DNA from: Anaerolinea sp.
GTDB taxonomy: Bacteria; Chloroflexota; Anaerolineae; Promineifilales; Promineifilaceae
DNA length: 52,599 nt
Direction: 5' to 3'
NCBI GenBank assembly: GCA_014879875.1
Contig: JACSRF010000305.1
Coordinates: forward strand, 1 to 52,599
The translations under genes were made by a program, and so were the position numbers. Shown here piece after piece: positions 8,404 through 17,182 of the stretch. The number at the start of each line of letters is the position of its first letter. Positions within the stretch are counted from its first letter, which is position 1. The notes under the pieces are model-generated. The model made no database searches and was not told the DNA's origin. It saw nothing but the letters and a program-made list of their open reading frames with translations.

Positions 8404-10158
8404 TCAGCCCTGAACACGCCGCCGCAGGAAAAGGCTGGCAATGAAGGTGAGGATGAGGGCGCTGCCAAACAGCAGCAGCCCGGTGGCAGGGTTGGTAGCG
8501 CTGAATGATTGCAGGGAAACGGCCGTTGGCTCTGGCGGCCCACTGGCTAATGTCCAGCTACTCAGGGCGCTCACGTTGTTTTTCGTGGCGCAGTTATTTG
8601 TCGTGTCCAACGCATCTACACCCTGATCTTCCCAAACAGAAAGGGCGCTGTTCCAGCGGTAAAGAGTTAAACCACTCTCAACCACGCTCGTTGTATTATG
8701 CGTGAGTTCCCAATCTGTGTAGCAAAGAGTCAGGTCAATATCCAGGCCGGTGCTGGTAGCAGCAGTAATGTTAACATGGAACGGCATCTCGCCCGCATCA
8801 GGTGCGCCGCCGCCGGGCGGCTGATTGATGCGCGTGACCGTGACCTGACCGGGCGCGTTACCACCGGCAACGTCCACAATTGTCGTCAACGTTGCGCCAA
8901 AGGTAACTGTATCCCCATCGTTTACGGTAGCGGTAAAGGTTTCCCCCGCCTGCCGCTCAAACGCGCCAATATCGCAGGTCACAGTGCTGTTTAGGTCGTA
9001 ATCCACCGGGCGAGAGAGGCCGCGCTGGTCAACCGTAGCGCAAGTGGCATTGTTGCCCGCGTCTATCGCATTACTGCCAGGTAAAATCGCATGTGTCAAG
9101 GTCGGGCCGCCATTATCCCGCAGCGTCGTATCAAAGTTAGTAATGGTTGTAGATGTCCCAGTGCAGCTAGTATCATTGGCAAGAGAATTACTGGCCGTGA
9201 ACGAGCCACTGCAAAGACTTGCGGCAGCTGCTCCGCGTAACAAAAGCGTGTTATCCAGAATAGTGGGGTTACTACCAAGGTTACGAATTGCACGACCAGT
9301 GCCACTTGCGGGAGCGTTATTATAGAATGTACTATTGTTGATTGTGATTTGACCAGTAGAGCCAGATGGGACAAAAATAGCTCCCCCATTCGTAGTTATT
9401 GTATTTCCGTTGAAAGTGGCATTCACGACATTAACGGTATTGTTCACACTATAAATAGCGCCACCACCGCCGCCAGTAACTGCATTGCTTGAAAAAGTGC
9501 TGGTCTCTATATCAGCGCTGCCAACGGTAGTGTAAAGTCCCCCACCACTGGTTGCCGAGGTGTTATTTGCCAATGTACTATCCCGAATAACAAGTGTTCC
9601 GTTTGTGTGAGCGACCCCCCCACCAAAACCAGCAGAGCCTGTTTTTGAATTGGCGCTAACTATGCTGTTTTCAATAGTCAATGAGCCACCATTCTGCAAG
9701 ATACCCCCACCACTCACTTCATTAACCAAGCCACCAGTGATGGAGAGGTCTTGCAAGGCGACATTGCCAGAAAGAATGTGCAACACGCGATCAATACTGT
9801 TGGCGTTGATAGTCGTCTGCCCCGCGCCAGCGCCAATGACGGTGATGTTGCTGGCGATGTCCAGATCGCCGGTGGCATTGCTGTTCTCCCCTGAACCGGA
9901 AATGCTCAGGGTATATGTGCCGGCTGGCAGGTTAATGATATCATCGCCACTCCCGGCCGAACAACCGCCAAAAGCTGTATCCGTATTGGCCGCCTGGATG
10001 GCCTCACGCAAGGAACAATCTGTACCAGTACCAAACTCATCGGCCGTTGTGTTAACGTCAATGGTCGCCGCCAAAGCAGGTTGCACAGGCGAACTGCCCC
10101 ACAGGAATAGCAATGCAAGTAACACGAAAAATTTAGGAAGCCCGGGAACTGTTTTCAT
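8404..10158 (-). CDS. Secreted beta-helix protein, CSLREA and choice-of-anchor Q type, PTAVSLQ tail
   Basis: A 584-residue exported protein. A signal peptide (1-31, ending VQPALA) precedes the CSLREAIQAANTD motif (about residues 48-60), the hallmark of CSLREA-domain proteins. A right-handed parallel beta-helix region follows with repeats such as GGGILQNGGSLTIENSIV and GGGLYTTVGSADIETSTF. SNAIDAGNNATC ... CDIGAFER is the choice-of-anchor Q segment. The C-terminus is PTAVSLQSFSA, a hydrophobic helix and RRRVQG, the same tripartite tail as two neighbours. Such proteins are surface adhesins or carbohydrate-interacting proteins in related families; no catalytic site is visible. AAAGGAG sits 7 nt before the ATG. 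A 245-aa protein with the same tail is encoded upstream. Confidence 0.87.
   Translation of the reverse strand: MKTVPGLPKFFVLLALLFLWGSSPVQPALAATIDVNTTADEFGTGTDCSLREAIQAANTDTAFGGCSAGSGDDIINLPAGTYTLSISGSGENSNATGDLDIASNITVIGAGAGQTTINANSIDRVLHILSGNVALQDLSITGGLVNEVSGGGILQNGGSLTIENSIVSANSKTGSAGFGGGVAHTNGTLVIRDSTLANNTSATSGGGLYTTVGSADIETSTFSSNAVTGGGGGAIYSVNNTVNVVNATFNGNTITTNGGAIFVPSGSTGQITINNSTFYNNAPASGTGRAIRNLGSNPTILDNTLLLRGAAAASLCSGSFTASNSLANDTSCTGTSTTITNFDTTLRDNGGPTLTHAILPGSNAIDAGNNATCATVDQRGLSRPVDYDLNSTVTCDIGAFERQAGETFTATVNDGDTVTFGATLTTIVDVAGGNAPGQVTVTRINQPPGGGAPDAGEMPFHVNITAATSTGLDIDLTLCYTDWELTHNTTSVVESGLTLYRWNSALSVWEDQGVDALDTTNNCATKNNVSALSSWTLASGPPEPTAVSLQSFSATNPATGLLLFGSALILTFIASLFLRRRVQG
8509..8530 (-). 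repeat. 22-nt PTAVSLQ-coding word containing ACGGCCGT, copy 2
   Basis: TTGCAGGGAAACGGCCGTTGGC on the plus strand encodes PTAVSLQ on the minus strand and is identical to the copy at 10536-10557. Confidence 0.8.
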
Positions 10159-10196
10159 CTCTTAACTCCTTTACATACGTTTGTCTTTCACGTGAC

Positions 10197-10229
10197 GGCT
10201 GGACAAATTTCCGTATTTGTCCGGCAGCC
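10197..10229. repeat. Imperfect hairpin upstream of the CSLREA gene
   Basis: GGACAAAT (10201-10208) pairs with ATTTGTCC (10215-10222) around a 6-nt loop, and the outer GGCT and AGCC extend it past a 3-nt bulge. It sits about 40 bp upstream of the CSLREA-protein start, in its leader. Its function is unknown; it could be a regulatory or terminator remnant. Confidence 0.4.
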
Positions 10230-10337
10230 AGTGAATGTTCACACATCCAATAAAATAATTGTTAACTGAAGGGGAAAATGCCTCTTGCAGAGTCATAATG
10301 ACATGATCACTGACTTGCGGCTACTCCCCCAAAAGGG

Positions 10338-10372
10338 ATGACAAGCAGTAGAATTTCTTACCTGCTTGTCAT
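10338..10372 (-). terminator. Hairpin terminator after the 245-aa secreted protein gene
   Basis: ATGACAAGCAG (10338-10348) and CTGCTTGTCAT (10362-10372) form a perfect 11-bp stem with a 13-nt loop. On the minus strand the stem is followed by CCCTTTTGG, a modest U-tract. It lies 50 bp past the stop of the gene at 10422-11159. Confidence 0.55.
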
Positions 10373-10421
10373 TACTGGACAACAACGATAATTATATTAG
10401 GAACGCAGTACTATACACCGT

Positions 10422-11159
10422 TTAAGTTTGGTTAGAAAGTCGGCGACGATGGAACAACGCATAGAACACGACAAACGCTGTAGGGAGCAGGACAACCAAA
10501 GACGTCCAGGGAATTGGCTGATTAACATGGATAGTTTGCAGGGAAACGGCCGTTGGCGCCGCATCAGAAAACAAAACATCATCCCAGTACACCGTCATGG
10601 GATCGCTGTTTGTCTTGTGCGTATGCAAATACACAGCCGCAGAGACAGCATCAGCGACAGTTTGCGCACCGACTGTTTGTGTGAGTGGGATGACCATCTG
10701 CAACGTGTTCCAATCATCATACGTTACCGTTGCCGCCGTCACTTCCGGCGTGGATAAAAACCCCAAACTAGGCGCACACCCGGGACCGGTAAAAAACTGC
10801 ACCTGGATTAAAGCGCGGTTGAAGTTAGTCACACTGCTGGGCACGTATATGCGCCCACGAACGACAAAATGGTCGGCGACAGGGGAAGTCAGGTTCACGC
10901 ACTGCCCTACACGACCTAAGAAACCACCACCTGTCGAGGTGTTTTGTAGTTGCGCAGCGCCGGCGCTGCTGTCATAGGTTGGTGACGTTGTGTGGCTAAT
11001 AGTGGCTCCTTGCGGTGGAGGCGAAGACCCATCCCAACCAGTGACGTTACTCTCAAAACCACCATTTACGGTCCGCGTAGCGGCCCATACAACCGGTACG
11101 CTCAACAATAAAAACAATGTGACAACCCAGGTTAAGACCAGATGCTTTTTTTTGATCAT
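10422..11159 (-). CDS. Small secreted CBM-like protein with PTAVSLQ tail
   Basis: A 245-residue exported protein with a signal peptide (1-27, ending PVVWA) followed by TRTVNGGFESNVTGWDGSS, the usual opening of a jelly-roll carbohydrate-binding-like domain. VYWDDVLFSDAAP closes the domain, as in many CBM4/CBM22-like modules. The tail is PTAVSLQTIHVNQ, a hydrophobic helix and RRRLSNQT. There is one domain and one tail, so this is the minimal form of the surface proteins in this window. AAAGGAG lies 5 nt before the ATG. No enzyme motif is visible; glycan binding is an inference from the fold-like pattern. Confidence 0.75.
   Translation of the reverse strand: MIKKKHLVLTWVVTLFLLLSVPVVWAATRTVNGGFESNVTGWDGSSPPPQGATISHTTSPTYDSSAGAAQLQNTSTGGGFLGRVGQCVNLTSPVADHFVVRGRIYVPSSVTNFNRALIQVQFFTGPGCAPSLGFLSTPEVTAATVTYDDWNTLQMVIPLTQTVGAQTVADAVSAAVYLHTHKTNSDPMTVYWDDVLFSDAAPTAVSLQTIHVNQPIPWTSLVVLLPTAFVVFYALFHRRRLSNQT
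10536..10557 (-). repeat. 22-nt PTAVSLQ-coding word containing ACGGCCGT, copy 3
   Basis: TTGCAGGGAAACGGCCGTTGGC on the plus strand encodes PTAVSLQ on the minus strand, identical at all 22 positions to the copy at 8509 although the surrounding proteins are unrelated. Confidence 0.8.
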
Positions 11160-11234
11160 GTTGCTCCTTTGTTCGCCGCTTTACGGCCGTTCATGTTAAC
11201 CATCCATTATCCTCGTAAAAACTAACGAACAGGC

Positions 11235-12590
11235 TTACTGCGGCGCTACCTGGCGGGACCTGGCATGTCTCCGGTTGGCTATGAGAAGAAGGGAAAGCGC
11301 CGCAAATTGCACCAACAATGCATCTATCGGCAGGCGATAGCGTACCAATGTCCAGGTAAGGACGTGAATGGCGGTATAGACGATGGCAAAGAGATAAATA
11401 AGGGTGAAGGGGGAAGAGAGCCAGGCAGCCCAAGAGGGGAAACGATAACGCAAAGTGCGCCACAGGCCATACAGCATAAACGGCAAAAAGAGACCAAAAC
11501 TGCCCACGCGCGCGAGGTTACTCACCAGGCCAGAATCGGCCGTCGGCCAAAATTCAAAGTAGGGAGGAATGCGGCTGAGGGAAAGCAGCAAGTAACGGCC
11601 GGGATCAGCCATGATATTCTCCAGCGCGCGCCGCAACAGGGCAGAGTCGAGCGCCGCTTCGCTGAGGTTTTGCCGCAGCAAATCTTTTGGCAGCAAATCT
11701 ATGTAGCTGCCCATCTCCTCCGGCAAGATGGGGATGAATTTGGCGCCGTAAATGGGATGGTTGCCCCAGTAAAAGGCGTAGCCGGAATTGGTGTTGAGCA
11801 GCACAAATTGGTCAAACGCCAGATAGTTACGTACCATCCAGGGGAGCATGAACAACAAGAGGACGAGCAGGGGCAGCGCCAGTTTTAGGGGCGACGGCCG
11901 TTTTACCCACCACAACCAGGCCAGCAAGAACGGGATAAAGAGCAAGAACAACTGGCGCAGCAGCACCGTCACGCCGAGAGCCAACCCCAGCAGCAGCCAT
12001 TGGCGCAGGCGGGGGCGCTCCGTTTGGGCGATACCCAGGGCCAGGTCTATTGTCCAGAGAATGGCGACGATGTAAAAGCTCTCCGTCATCAGCGCCCCGG
12101 CGTAGTAGAAGAAGTAGATGTAAACGGCCGTGATCCCCGCCGCCGCCAACCCCAGCCACGGCCCCTGTTCCCGTTCCACCATCCGCTCATCTGTTATACT
12201 TGTCGGGGAAAAGAGCTTGTGGGCCAGGCGATACGCCAGCCAGGGCATGAGCAGCCCCACCGCCACCGCCTGAATCAGCCGCGCCGCCAGGGGATTGACG
12301 CCGAAGAGGAAGTAAACGGCCGTGACATACAACGTATACAGATAAGACCAATGCGCCGTCGGTTCACCCGCCTGCGTCACCGGCCACCAATTTTCGCCCA
12401 CCGTGAAGCCGTGCCCCCCCAGCAGCCGCTGCGCCAGGTGATGGTAAGATTCCTGGTCAGCCACGCCGGGCAGGGGTGTGACCTGATTGCCCATGTAGAG
12501 GGCCACCGCCACGCGCAGCGCCACGGAGAGGAGCAGGATGGCGACCATGATCTGGTCGGGGCGATTCTTAACTATGTGTAATCTGGTCAA
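11235..12590 (-). CDS. Multi-pass membrane glycosyltransferase (ArnT/GT39-GT83-like)
   Basis: A 451-residue protein with about ten hydrophobic segments, resembling the lipid-linked-sugar-using membrane glycosyltransferases. The N-terminal helix is followed by a large periplasmic loop with PGVADQESYHHLAQRLLGGHG; an acidic residue in this loop is the usual catalytic position of the family. YLYTLYVTAVYFLFG and RLIQAVAVGLLMPWLAY match the typical second and third helices. It would use a polyprenyl-phosphate sugar at the outer face of the membrane. It lies 15 bp after a GT2 gene, in the same operon, and is followed by the start of the secreted-protein block. Acceptor and sugar are unknown. Confidence 0.75.
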   Translation of the reverse strand: MTRLHIVKNRPDQIMVAILLLSVALRVAVALYMGNQVTPLPGVADQESYHHLAQRLLGGHGFTVGENWWPVTQAGEPTAHWSYLYTLYVTAVYFLFGVNPLAARLIQAVAVGLLMPWLAYRLAHKLFSPTSITDERMVEREQGPWLGLAAAGITAVYIYFFYYAGALMTESFYIVAILWTIDLALGIAQTERPRLRQWLLLGLALGVTVLLRQLFLLFIPFLLAWLWWVKRPSPLKLALPLLVLLLFMLPWMVRNYLAFDQFVLLNTNSGYAFYWGNHPIYGAKFIPILPEEMGSYIDLLPKDLLRQNLSEAALDSALLRRALENIMADPGRYLLLSLSRIPPYFEFWPTADSGLVSNLARVGSFGLFLPFMLYGLWRTLRYRFPSWAAWLSSPFTLIYLFAIVYTAIHVLTWTLVRYRLPIDALLVQFAALSLLLIANRRHARSRQVAPQ

Positions 12591-12605
12591 CGATGCTCCC
12601 TCATC

Positions 12606-13523
12606 TTAAAGTTTGGGTAATGCGCGCAGCAAACGGCCGTAATGCTTGCCCAGTCGCACACACGCCTTACCGCGCTCACCTGGCAGCAAGTGCCCCACCA
12701 CCAGCAAAGGCAGACGAGGCAGCGCCGCCAAAAAGAGAATAGCTTTGTAAACGGCCGCCACCACCGCTCCCTGATTTTTACGAAAATATTGCACCTTACC
12801 CCGGTACAGTTCCACAAACATTTGCGCCGCCGCCTGGCGCGTGCTTTGCCCGCCATAATGGATCACTTGCGACTCTGGAACCCAATACAACGGCCAACCG
12901 GCCCGCTTGATGCGATAGCACAAATCTACCTCTTCGGAGTACATAAAATAGCTATCATCTAACAAACCCACCTTTTCTAGCACGCTGCGACGCAGGATGA
13001 AGGAAGCGCCTTGCACAATGTCTACCTGACGCGGCACGGCCGTATCCCAGCGGTGCATTTTGTACACCCCATGCGGCAGCAGGAGATCGAGGTGCAGCAG
13101 CCGCCAAAACTCGCCGGTCAACGTGGGCAGCGGATGACACGAGGGCTGCAAGGTGTGATCAGGATTCAGCAGACGCGAGCCGGCCCCCCCCGCCTCAGCA
13201 TGGCGCTCCATGAAGGTCAGCAAAGCAGTGAGCGCGCCGGGCAGCAGTTCGGTGTCGGGGTTCAGCAGGAGCAGGTAACGGCCGTCGCTCTGCGCAATCG
13301 CCAGATTATTCCCCCCGGCAAAGCCCAAATTACCGCCACTTTCCAGCAGATGTACTTCGAGGAACTCCTGCCGCACCATCGCCGCGCTGCCATCACTAGA
13401 GGCGTTGTCCACCACCCACGTCTCATAGGTAAAGCCCTCTGGCGGATACGCCCGCAGCGAGGACAAACAGGCCGCCAACAGTTCCCGCGTATTCCAACTG
13501 ACGATGATAATAGATAAATCCAT
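12606..13523 (-). CDS. GT2 family glycosyltransferase (rhamnosyltransferase-like)
   Basis: A GT-A fold enzyme of about 305 residues. MDLSIIIVSWNTRELL opens the Rossmann-like half and VVDNASSDGS is the nucleotide-binding segment; LLLLNPDTELLPGAL contains the DxD-like motif. MYSEEVDLCYRIKRAGW is the ED-type catalytic segment common to GT2 rhamnosyl- and related transferases. The ORF track starts at a TTG (13538); the ATG at 13523 begins right at the conserved strand and is preferred, although its Shine-Dalgarno site is poor. The C-terminus (about 230-300) is hydrophobic and may associate with the membrane. It sits in an operon between a Wzy-type protein and a membrane glycosyltransferase. The sugar is unknown. 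Confidence 0.87.
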   Translation of the reverse strand: MDLSIIIVSWNTRELLAACLSSLRAYPPEGFTYETWVVDNASSDGSAAMVRQEFLEVHLLESGGNLGFAGGNNLAIAQSDGRYLLLLNPDTELLPGALTALLTFMERHAEAGGAGSRLLNPDHTLQPSCHPLPTLTGEFWRLLHLDLLLPHGVYKMHRWDTAVPRQVDIVQGASFILRRSVLEKVGLLDDSYFMYSEEVDLCYRIKRAGWPLYWVPESQVIHYGGQSTRQAAAQMFVELYRGKVQYFRKNQGAVVAAVYKAILFLAALPRLPLLVVGHLLPGERGKACVRLGKHYGRLLRALPKL

Positions 13524-13590
13524 ATACCCGGTGACCAACCTCTATCTGTTTTAATGTAGGGCGAACTGGAAAGGTTTGCGCTACAAATTT

Positions 13591-15057
13591 TCATGCACTT
13601 GATGGCGCGTCTCCTAACTGCTCCAGGTCAGCCTGTTCCAGACCGGTGCGCGTCAACAACATTTGCTCAACAGCCAGCAGCCCGCCCATAAACAACCAGG
13701 GCAGAATACTGGTGCGCAAGGAACGGATCGTCGCATTGTACACATAAGGCAAGAACCAATCGCCCAACAACCCAGAGACAAAGGTCGCCACAATCCCGCC
13801 AAAGGAGCCAATGACAAAAGCATACAAAAAGCCATCTTTAGGCGTTATCAGGTACAATCGCCAGGCCAGGTGGGTGATTTCCACAATAAACCACAGCATG
13901 AAGATCAGCCCCAGAATGCCGGTTTGGGCCACAATATCTACATAGTTATTATGGGAATTGAACTGAACGTACCAGCCCAGGATAGGAAAAAGGGGCGTAT
14001 AAAAACTGTAGTTGGCGGGGCCAAGTCCCAGGATTGGGCTGACTTTCACAATCTCACCAATAATACGCCACGCTTCCAGGCGCGTCATCTGACTATACTC
14101 ATTATCACCCACGTAAAGGAATTTAGCGGCGATGTTATCCAATTGGACGAGAAAACCAGCCGTACCTAATAAGGCAAGCAGTAGAGCCTGTCGGGGAGCG
14201 CCCAGCCAGAGAATCAAAAGCAGCGCGACGAGCGGTGGGAACCAGCCCGAAACCCAATCGCGCGCTTCGCCTAACGCCACGTAGAACGTCGCCATGAGCA
14301 GCGCGCCCAACAGCAGCCGCCAATTGCGCGTCAGTCGCCGATTAAAGAGCGCCTGGCTGGCCGTCATGGCCACAATCCAGGTCCAAAACATGCTGCCAGA
14401 AGCAATATAAAAATTAAAAATACGCCGCATCAGAGGCCCCGTGCCAGGCAGCACGCGCAAAAACATGAAGACCCCGCCAATACCCAACAGCAGGTAAACC
14501 ATCGCTTTCAGCCAACGTACGTCGCGCACGTGATTAGCGACCAGGAGATAAGCGCAAATCACCACCACCAAAATTAAGATGCCACCCACCTGTGCGTCTA
14601 GCGGGGCCGGCTGGACAGGGTACCAGGGAAACTGACCATTAAGAAAAGCGAGTATGGTACTCCCCAAAAAGAGCAGTAGTGGGGACAAGGTGCGCGATTG
14701 AACAAAAGTTAACTGGCGCTTGATGACCAACATGTCGAAAAACCACAAACCGGTCAAGCCCATCACGATGAGGGCCGTTACGCCGATATTGTGGATGATT
14801 TCTGAAGGAAAGAGCATTGCGATCGAGATCAACGCCAGCAAGCCAAGCGGCGGCCAGCGCAGCAACAGGCTGCTGCCAACCAGGATAACCGGCAAACCCA
14901 ACAGCAACGGCGCCAGGCGCGACGGCAGGCGCGCCCCCAGCGCCAGGCTGGCTAATAAGACAGCGATCACGATCACTGTTTGCTGCAAGATGACGCGATG
15001 GTCATTAAGCCAGTGGAGCGAGAAGCGCACCAGGGGACGTTCAATGAGGCGTATCAT
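13591..15057 (-). CDS. O-antigen ligase/polymerase family membrane protein (Wzy/WaaL type)
   Basis: A 488-residue protein with 10-12 predicted membrane segments and the Wzy_C/O-antigen-ligase signature: GLGPANYSFYTPL, then NSHNNYVDIVAQTGILGLIFM, the His-containing periplasmic motif before the late helices. Members polymerise or ligate polyprenyl-linked oligosaccharides at the outer face of the membrane. Its start overlaps the stop of the preceding GT4 gene by 17 nt, which suggests translational coupling. With the Wzz/BY-kinase at 154-1824 it gives the cluster a Wzy-dependent flavour, yet no Wzx flippase or initiating phosphoglycosyl transferase is encoded in the window. I cannot tell ligase from polymerase by sequence alone. 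Confidence 0.82.
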   Translation of the reverse strand: MIRLIERPLVRFSLHWLNDHRVILQQTVIVIAVLLASLALGARLPSRLAPLLLGLPVILVGSSLLLRWPPLGLLALISIAMLFPSEIIHNIGVTALIVMGLTGLWFFDMLVIKRQLTFVQSRTLSPLLLFLGSTILAFLNGQFPWYPVQPAPLDAQVGGILILVVVICAYLLVANHVRDVRWLKAMVYLLLGIGGVFMFLRVLPGTGPLMRRIFNFYIASGSMFWTWIVAMTASQALFNRRLTRNWRLLLGALLMATFYVALGEARDWVSGWFPPLVALLLILWLGAPRQALLLALLGTAGFLVQLDNIAAKFLYVGDNEYSQMTRLEAWRIIGEIVKVSPILGLGPANYSFYTPLFPILGWYVQFNSHNNYVDIVAQTGILGLIFMLWFIVEITHLAWRLYLITPKDGFLYAFVIGSFGGIVATFVSGLLGDWFLPYVYNATIRSLRTSILPWLFMGGLLAVEQMLLTRTGLEQADLEQLGDAPSSA

Positions 15058-16228
15058 GAAGAGAGTTTAGCAGATTCAAGAAGTGGGGGGTAACGGCCGT
15101 CCAATCATACCGTTCGCACACCAGTTGATACGCATTCTCGGCCAGGTGTTCGCGTAAAGCAGCGTCATGGAATAATCGCAGCACAGCGGCGGCAAACTCT
15201 TGGGGCGTGTCGGCGATGAGCAGATGCTGCCCGGGCACAGCTTCGATGCCCTCAGCCCCTTTGCTGGTAGCCACCACCGGCGTGCGCAAAGCCATCGCCT
15301 CCAAGATTTTCAGACGGGTTCCGCCGCCGGTCCAGATGGGCGCCAGGCTGATCCAGGAACCGGCCACATAAGGGCGCACATCATCCACAAAACCGACGTG
15401 CTGCACATGAGGAGAGGGGGGCAACGGCCGTCCGGCCCGATTACCCGTGATCGTCAGCTTCACCTCCGGGACCTCCGCCTGCACCAGCGGCAAGACCTGA
15501 TTAATAAACCAGACCATCGCCTCATGATTGGGAAAGTAACTAAAGGAACCGGTATAAACGAGCGTGCCCGGCTGCGGCTCGGTGAAAAATGGCCGGTAAG
15601 CGGTCACGTCCAGGCAGTTCGGGATCACCACCAACTGCGCCACATCATCCGCTACCTGCCGCCGAAACAATTCTCGTTCCGGCTCTGAAACGATCGTGCA
15701 GGCCCGGAAAAAGGACAGCAAACCGCGTAAATAATACCGGTGCTTCGCCCACGTCAGGCCATGCCGCAAACGCTGCGCCAACGAGCGCGCCTGTACGTAA
15801 TCCTCGTAAAGGATGCCGACCTCCACCTCCTCAAAAACGGCCGTCACACCCTCAAAGTAAGGCGCATATCCGGCCATCCGTGTCTGTGAGGCAATAATCA
15901 GGTCATAATCTCTGGCGCGTAGGGTCTTGGTAATGCAGGCAGCCATTTCTGCCGAAAAGGTATCAATAACCGAGCGGGGCTTGGGGCTAAAAAATCCAAG
16001 CCGCGCCCGCAAGCTGCGCGGATCAAAATAACGAACCGGGACCACTTCAACCTGCGCGCAAAGCTGGCGGATCTCCGGAACGTGAGGATTTATGTCTGGT
16101 TGGTCGGCAAAACTGAGCAGGGTGATGTCATGATGAGGCGCCAGGCCGCGCAGCAAATTGTAAATGCGCAGTTTTGACCCATTGTTAGCGGGGTAAGGGA
16201 ACCAGGCAGATAAAAATAATATTCGCAT
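15041..16228 (-). CDS. GT4 glycosyltransferase (TIGR03087/EpsH-associated-like)
   Basis: A 395-residue GT-B enzyme. MRILFLSAWFPYPANNGSKLR is the usual N-terminal glycine/asparagine-rich loop. The C-terminal half carries LVYTGSFSYFPNHEAMVWF, VGFVDDVRPYVAGSWISLAP and GGGTRLKILEAMALRTPVVAT, the donor-binding E(x7)E-like region. The combination recalls sugar transferases linked to PEP-CTERM/exosortase polysaccharide loci (TIGR03087). That is interesting because exosortase-like sorting tails occur nearby, but the assignment is from memory of the family. It is followed by an overlapping Wzy-type gene. Upstream lies the second copy of the AGACCTGACAGG hairpin. Confidence 0.87.
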   Translation of the reverse strand: MRILFLSAWFPYPANNGSKLRIYNLLRGLAPHHDITLLSFADQPDINPHVPEIRQLCAQVEVVPVRYFDPRSLRARLGFFSPKPRSVIDTFSAEMAACITKTLRARDYDLIIASQTRMAGYAPYFEGVTAVFEEVEVGILYEDYVQARSLAQRLRHGLTWAKHRYYLRGLLSFFRACTIVSEPERELFRRQVADDVAQLVVIPNCLDVTAYRPFFTEPQPGTLVYTGSFSYFPNHEAMVWFINQVLPLVQAEVPEVKLTITGNRAGRPLPPSPHVQHVGFVDDVRPYVAGSWISLAPIWTGGGTRLKILEAMALRTPVVATSKGAEGIEAVPGQHLLIADTPQEFAAAVLRLFHDAALREHLAENAYQLVCERYDWTAVTPHFLNLLNSLHDTPH

Positions 16229-16247
16229 AAAATCAGGCTGACCATAT

Positions 16248-16281
16248 AGACCTGACAGGTTTCTGAAAACCTGTCAGGTCT
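16248..16281. repeat. Dispersed hairpin repeat, copy 2 (AGACCTGACAGGTTT)
   Basis: A perfect 15-bp inverted repeat, AGACCTGACAGGTTT (16248-16262) and AAACCTGTCAGGTCT (16267-16281), has a CTGA loop. The right arm runs into the end of the GT2 gene and supplies its last codons and stop (CAG ACC TGA on the minus strand). The shorter copy is at 1856-1888. Confidence 0.75.
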
Positions 16282-17167
16282 GGCGTATACCCCAACGCTG
16301 CCGACGATAATCTTGTAATCCTTGCCACAGCGCGTCACGATGCGCGCGCATGTGTCGCCAGCGGGGCTTGATGCTCCAACTGCTGAACGTGCGCGCCAGT
16401 TGGAACCAGGTATATACCCACACCAGGGGCGGTGCGTGATGCTTTTGCAAGGCCAGCAGCCGGTTGCGTGTTTGGTAATAGGTCACATTGGGCGAGGGGG
16501 CATAATCCCGCTGCACCCCTTTGTGCCACAGCAACGCCTGGGGTACGTGCAGCACACGCCAACCGGCGCGCCGGGCGCGCAGACACCACTCCGTCTCTTC
16601 CCAATAGTAAAAAAAGCGTTCATCCAGCGCGCCCAATTGCGCAATCACCTCGCGCTTTACCAGGATGGCGCAGCCAGAAATCCAATCCACCTGGCGCGGG
16701 CTGCTGAACTGCCCGTTGTCCGTTTCATTTTCGCCAATGTGCGTTGATTGCCAGAAGCGGTCTAGCCGTCCCCCGGCCGACTGGATGGCTTTGGGTTCGT
16801 TATAGTGATAGACCATCGGGCCAACCACACCAATTTGCGGGTCTTGCACCGCTGCCTGTACCATCAAGCTCAGACAGTCAGGGTGTAAAACAGTATCCTC
16901 ATTGAGCACAAAGACCCACTCCGCCCCTTGCTCCATAGCTAACTGAATGCCCACATTGTTATTGCCAGCGTATCCTTTGTTTTCGCGCAGCGCCACCACC
17001 TGCACTTCTGGGAATTGGTGACGAATAGCTTCCACAGAGCCATCCGTGGAGGCGTTGTCCAGCACGATGATCTGCTGATCTGGATAACTGCTTTCGCTGA
17101 GGGACGCGAGGCAGGCCAGGGTATCCTGGCGGCGGTTGGTGTTGAGAATGATGGTAATGACTTTCAT
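16274..17167 (-). CDS. GT2 family glycosyltransferase
   Basis: A 297-residue GT-A enzyme. MKVITIILNTNRRQDTLACL begins the fold, IIVLDNASTDGSVEAI is the nucleotide site, WVFVLNEDTVLHPDCL holds the acidic metal-binding motif (NED in place of DxD) and FYYWEETEWCLRARRAGW is the catalytic ED segment. It is of rhamnosyltransferase/WcaE-like type and paralogous to the GT2 at 12606-13523. The stop codon lies inside a 15-bp inverted repeat, so the repeat may have changed the original C-terminus. It follows the SDR epimerase by 62 bp in the operon. Sugar unknown. Confidence 0.87.
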   Translation of the reverse strand: MKVITIILNTNRRQDTLACLASLSESSYPDQQIIVLDNASTDGSVEAIRHQFPEVQVVALRENKGYAGNNNVGIQLAMEQGAEWVFVLNEDTVLHPDCLSLMVQAAVQDPQIGVVGPMVYHYNEPKAIQSAGGRLDRFWQSTHIGENETDNGQFSSPRQVDWISGCAILVKREVIAQLGALDERFFYYWEETEWCLRARRAGWRVLHVPQALLWHKGVQRDYAPSPNVTYYQTRNRLLALQKHHAPPLVWVYTWFQLARTFSSWSIKPRWRHMRAHRDALWQGLQDYRRQRWGIRQT

Positions 17168-17182
17168 AGGTTGGGAAGATAG

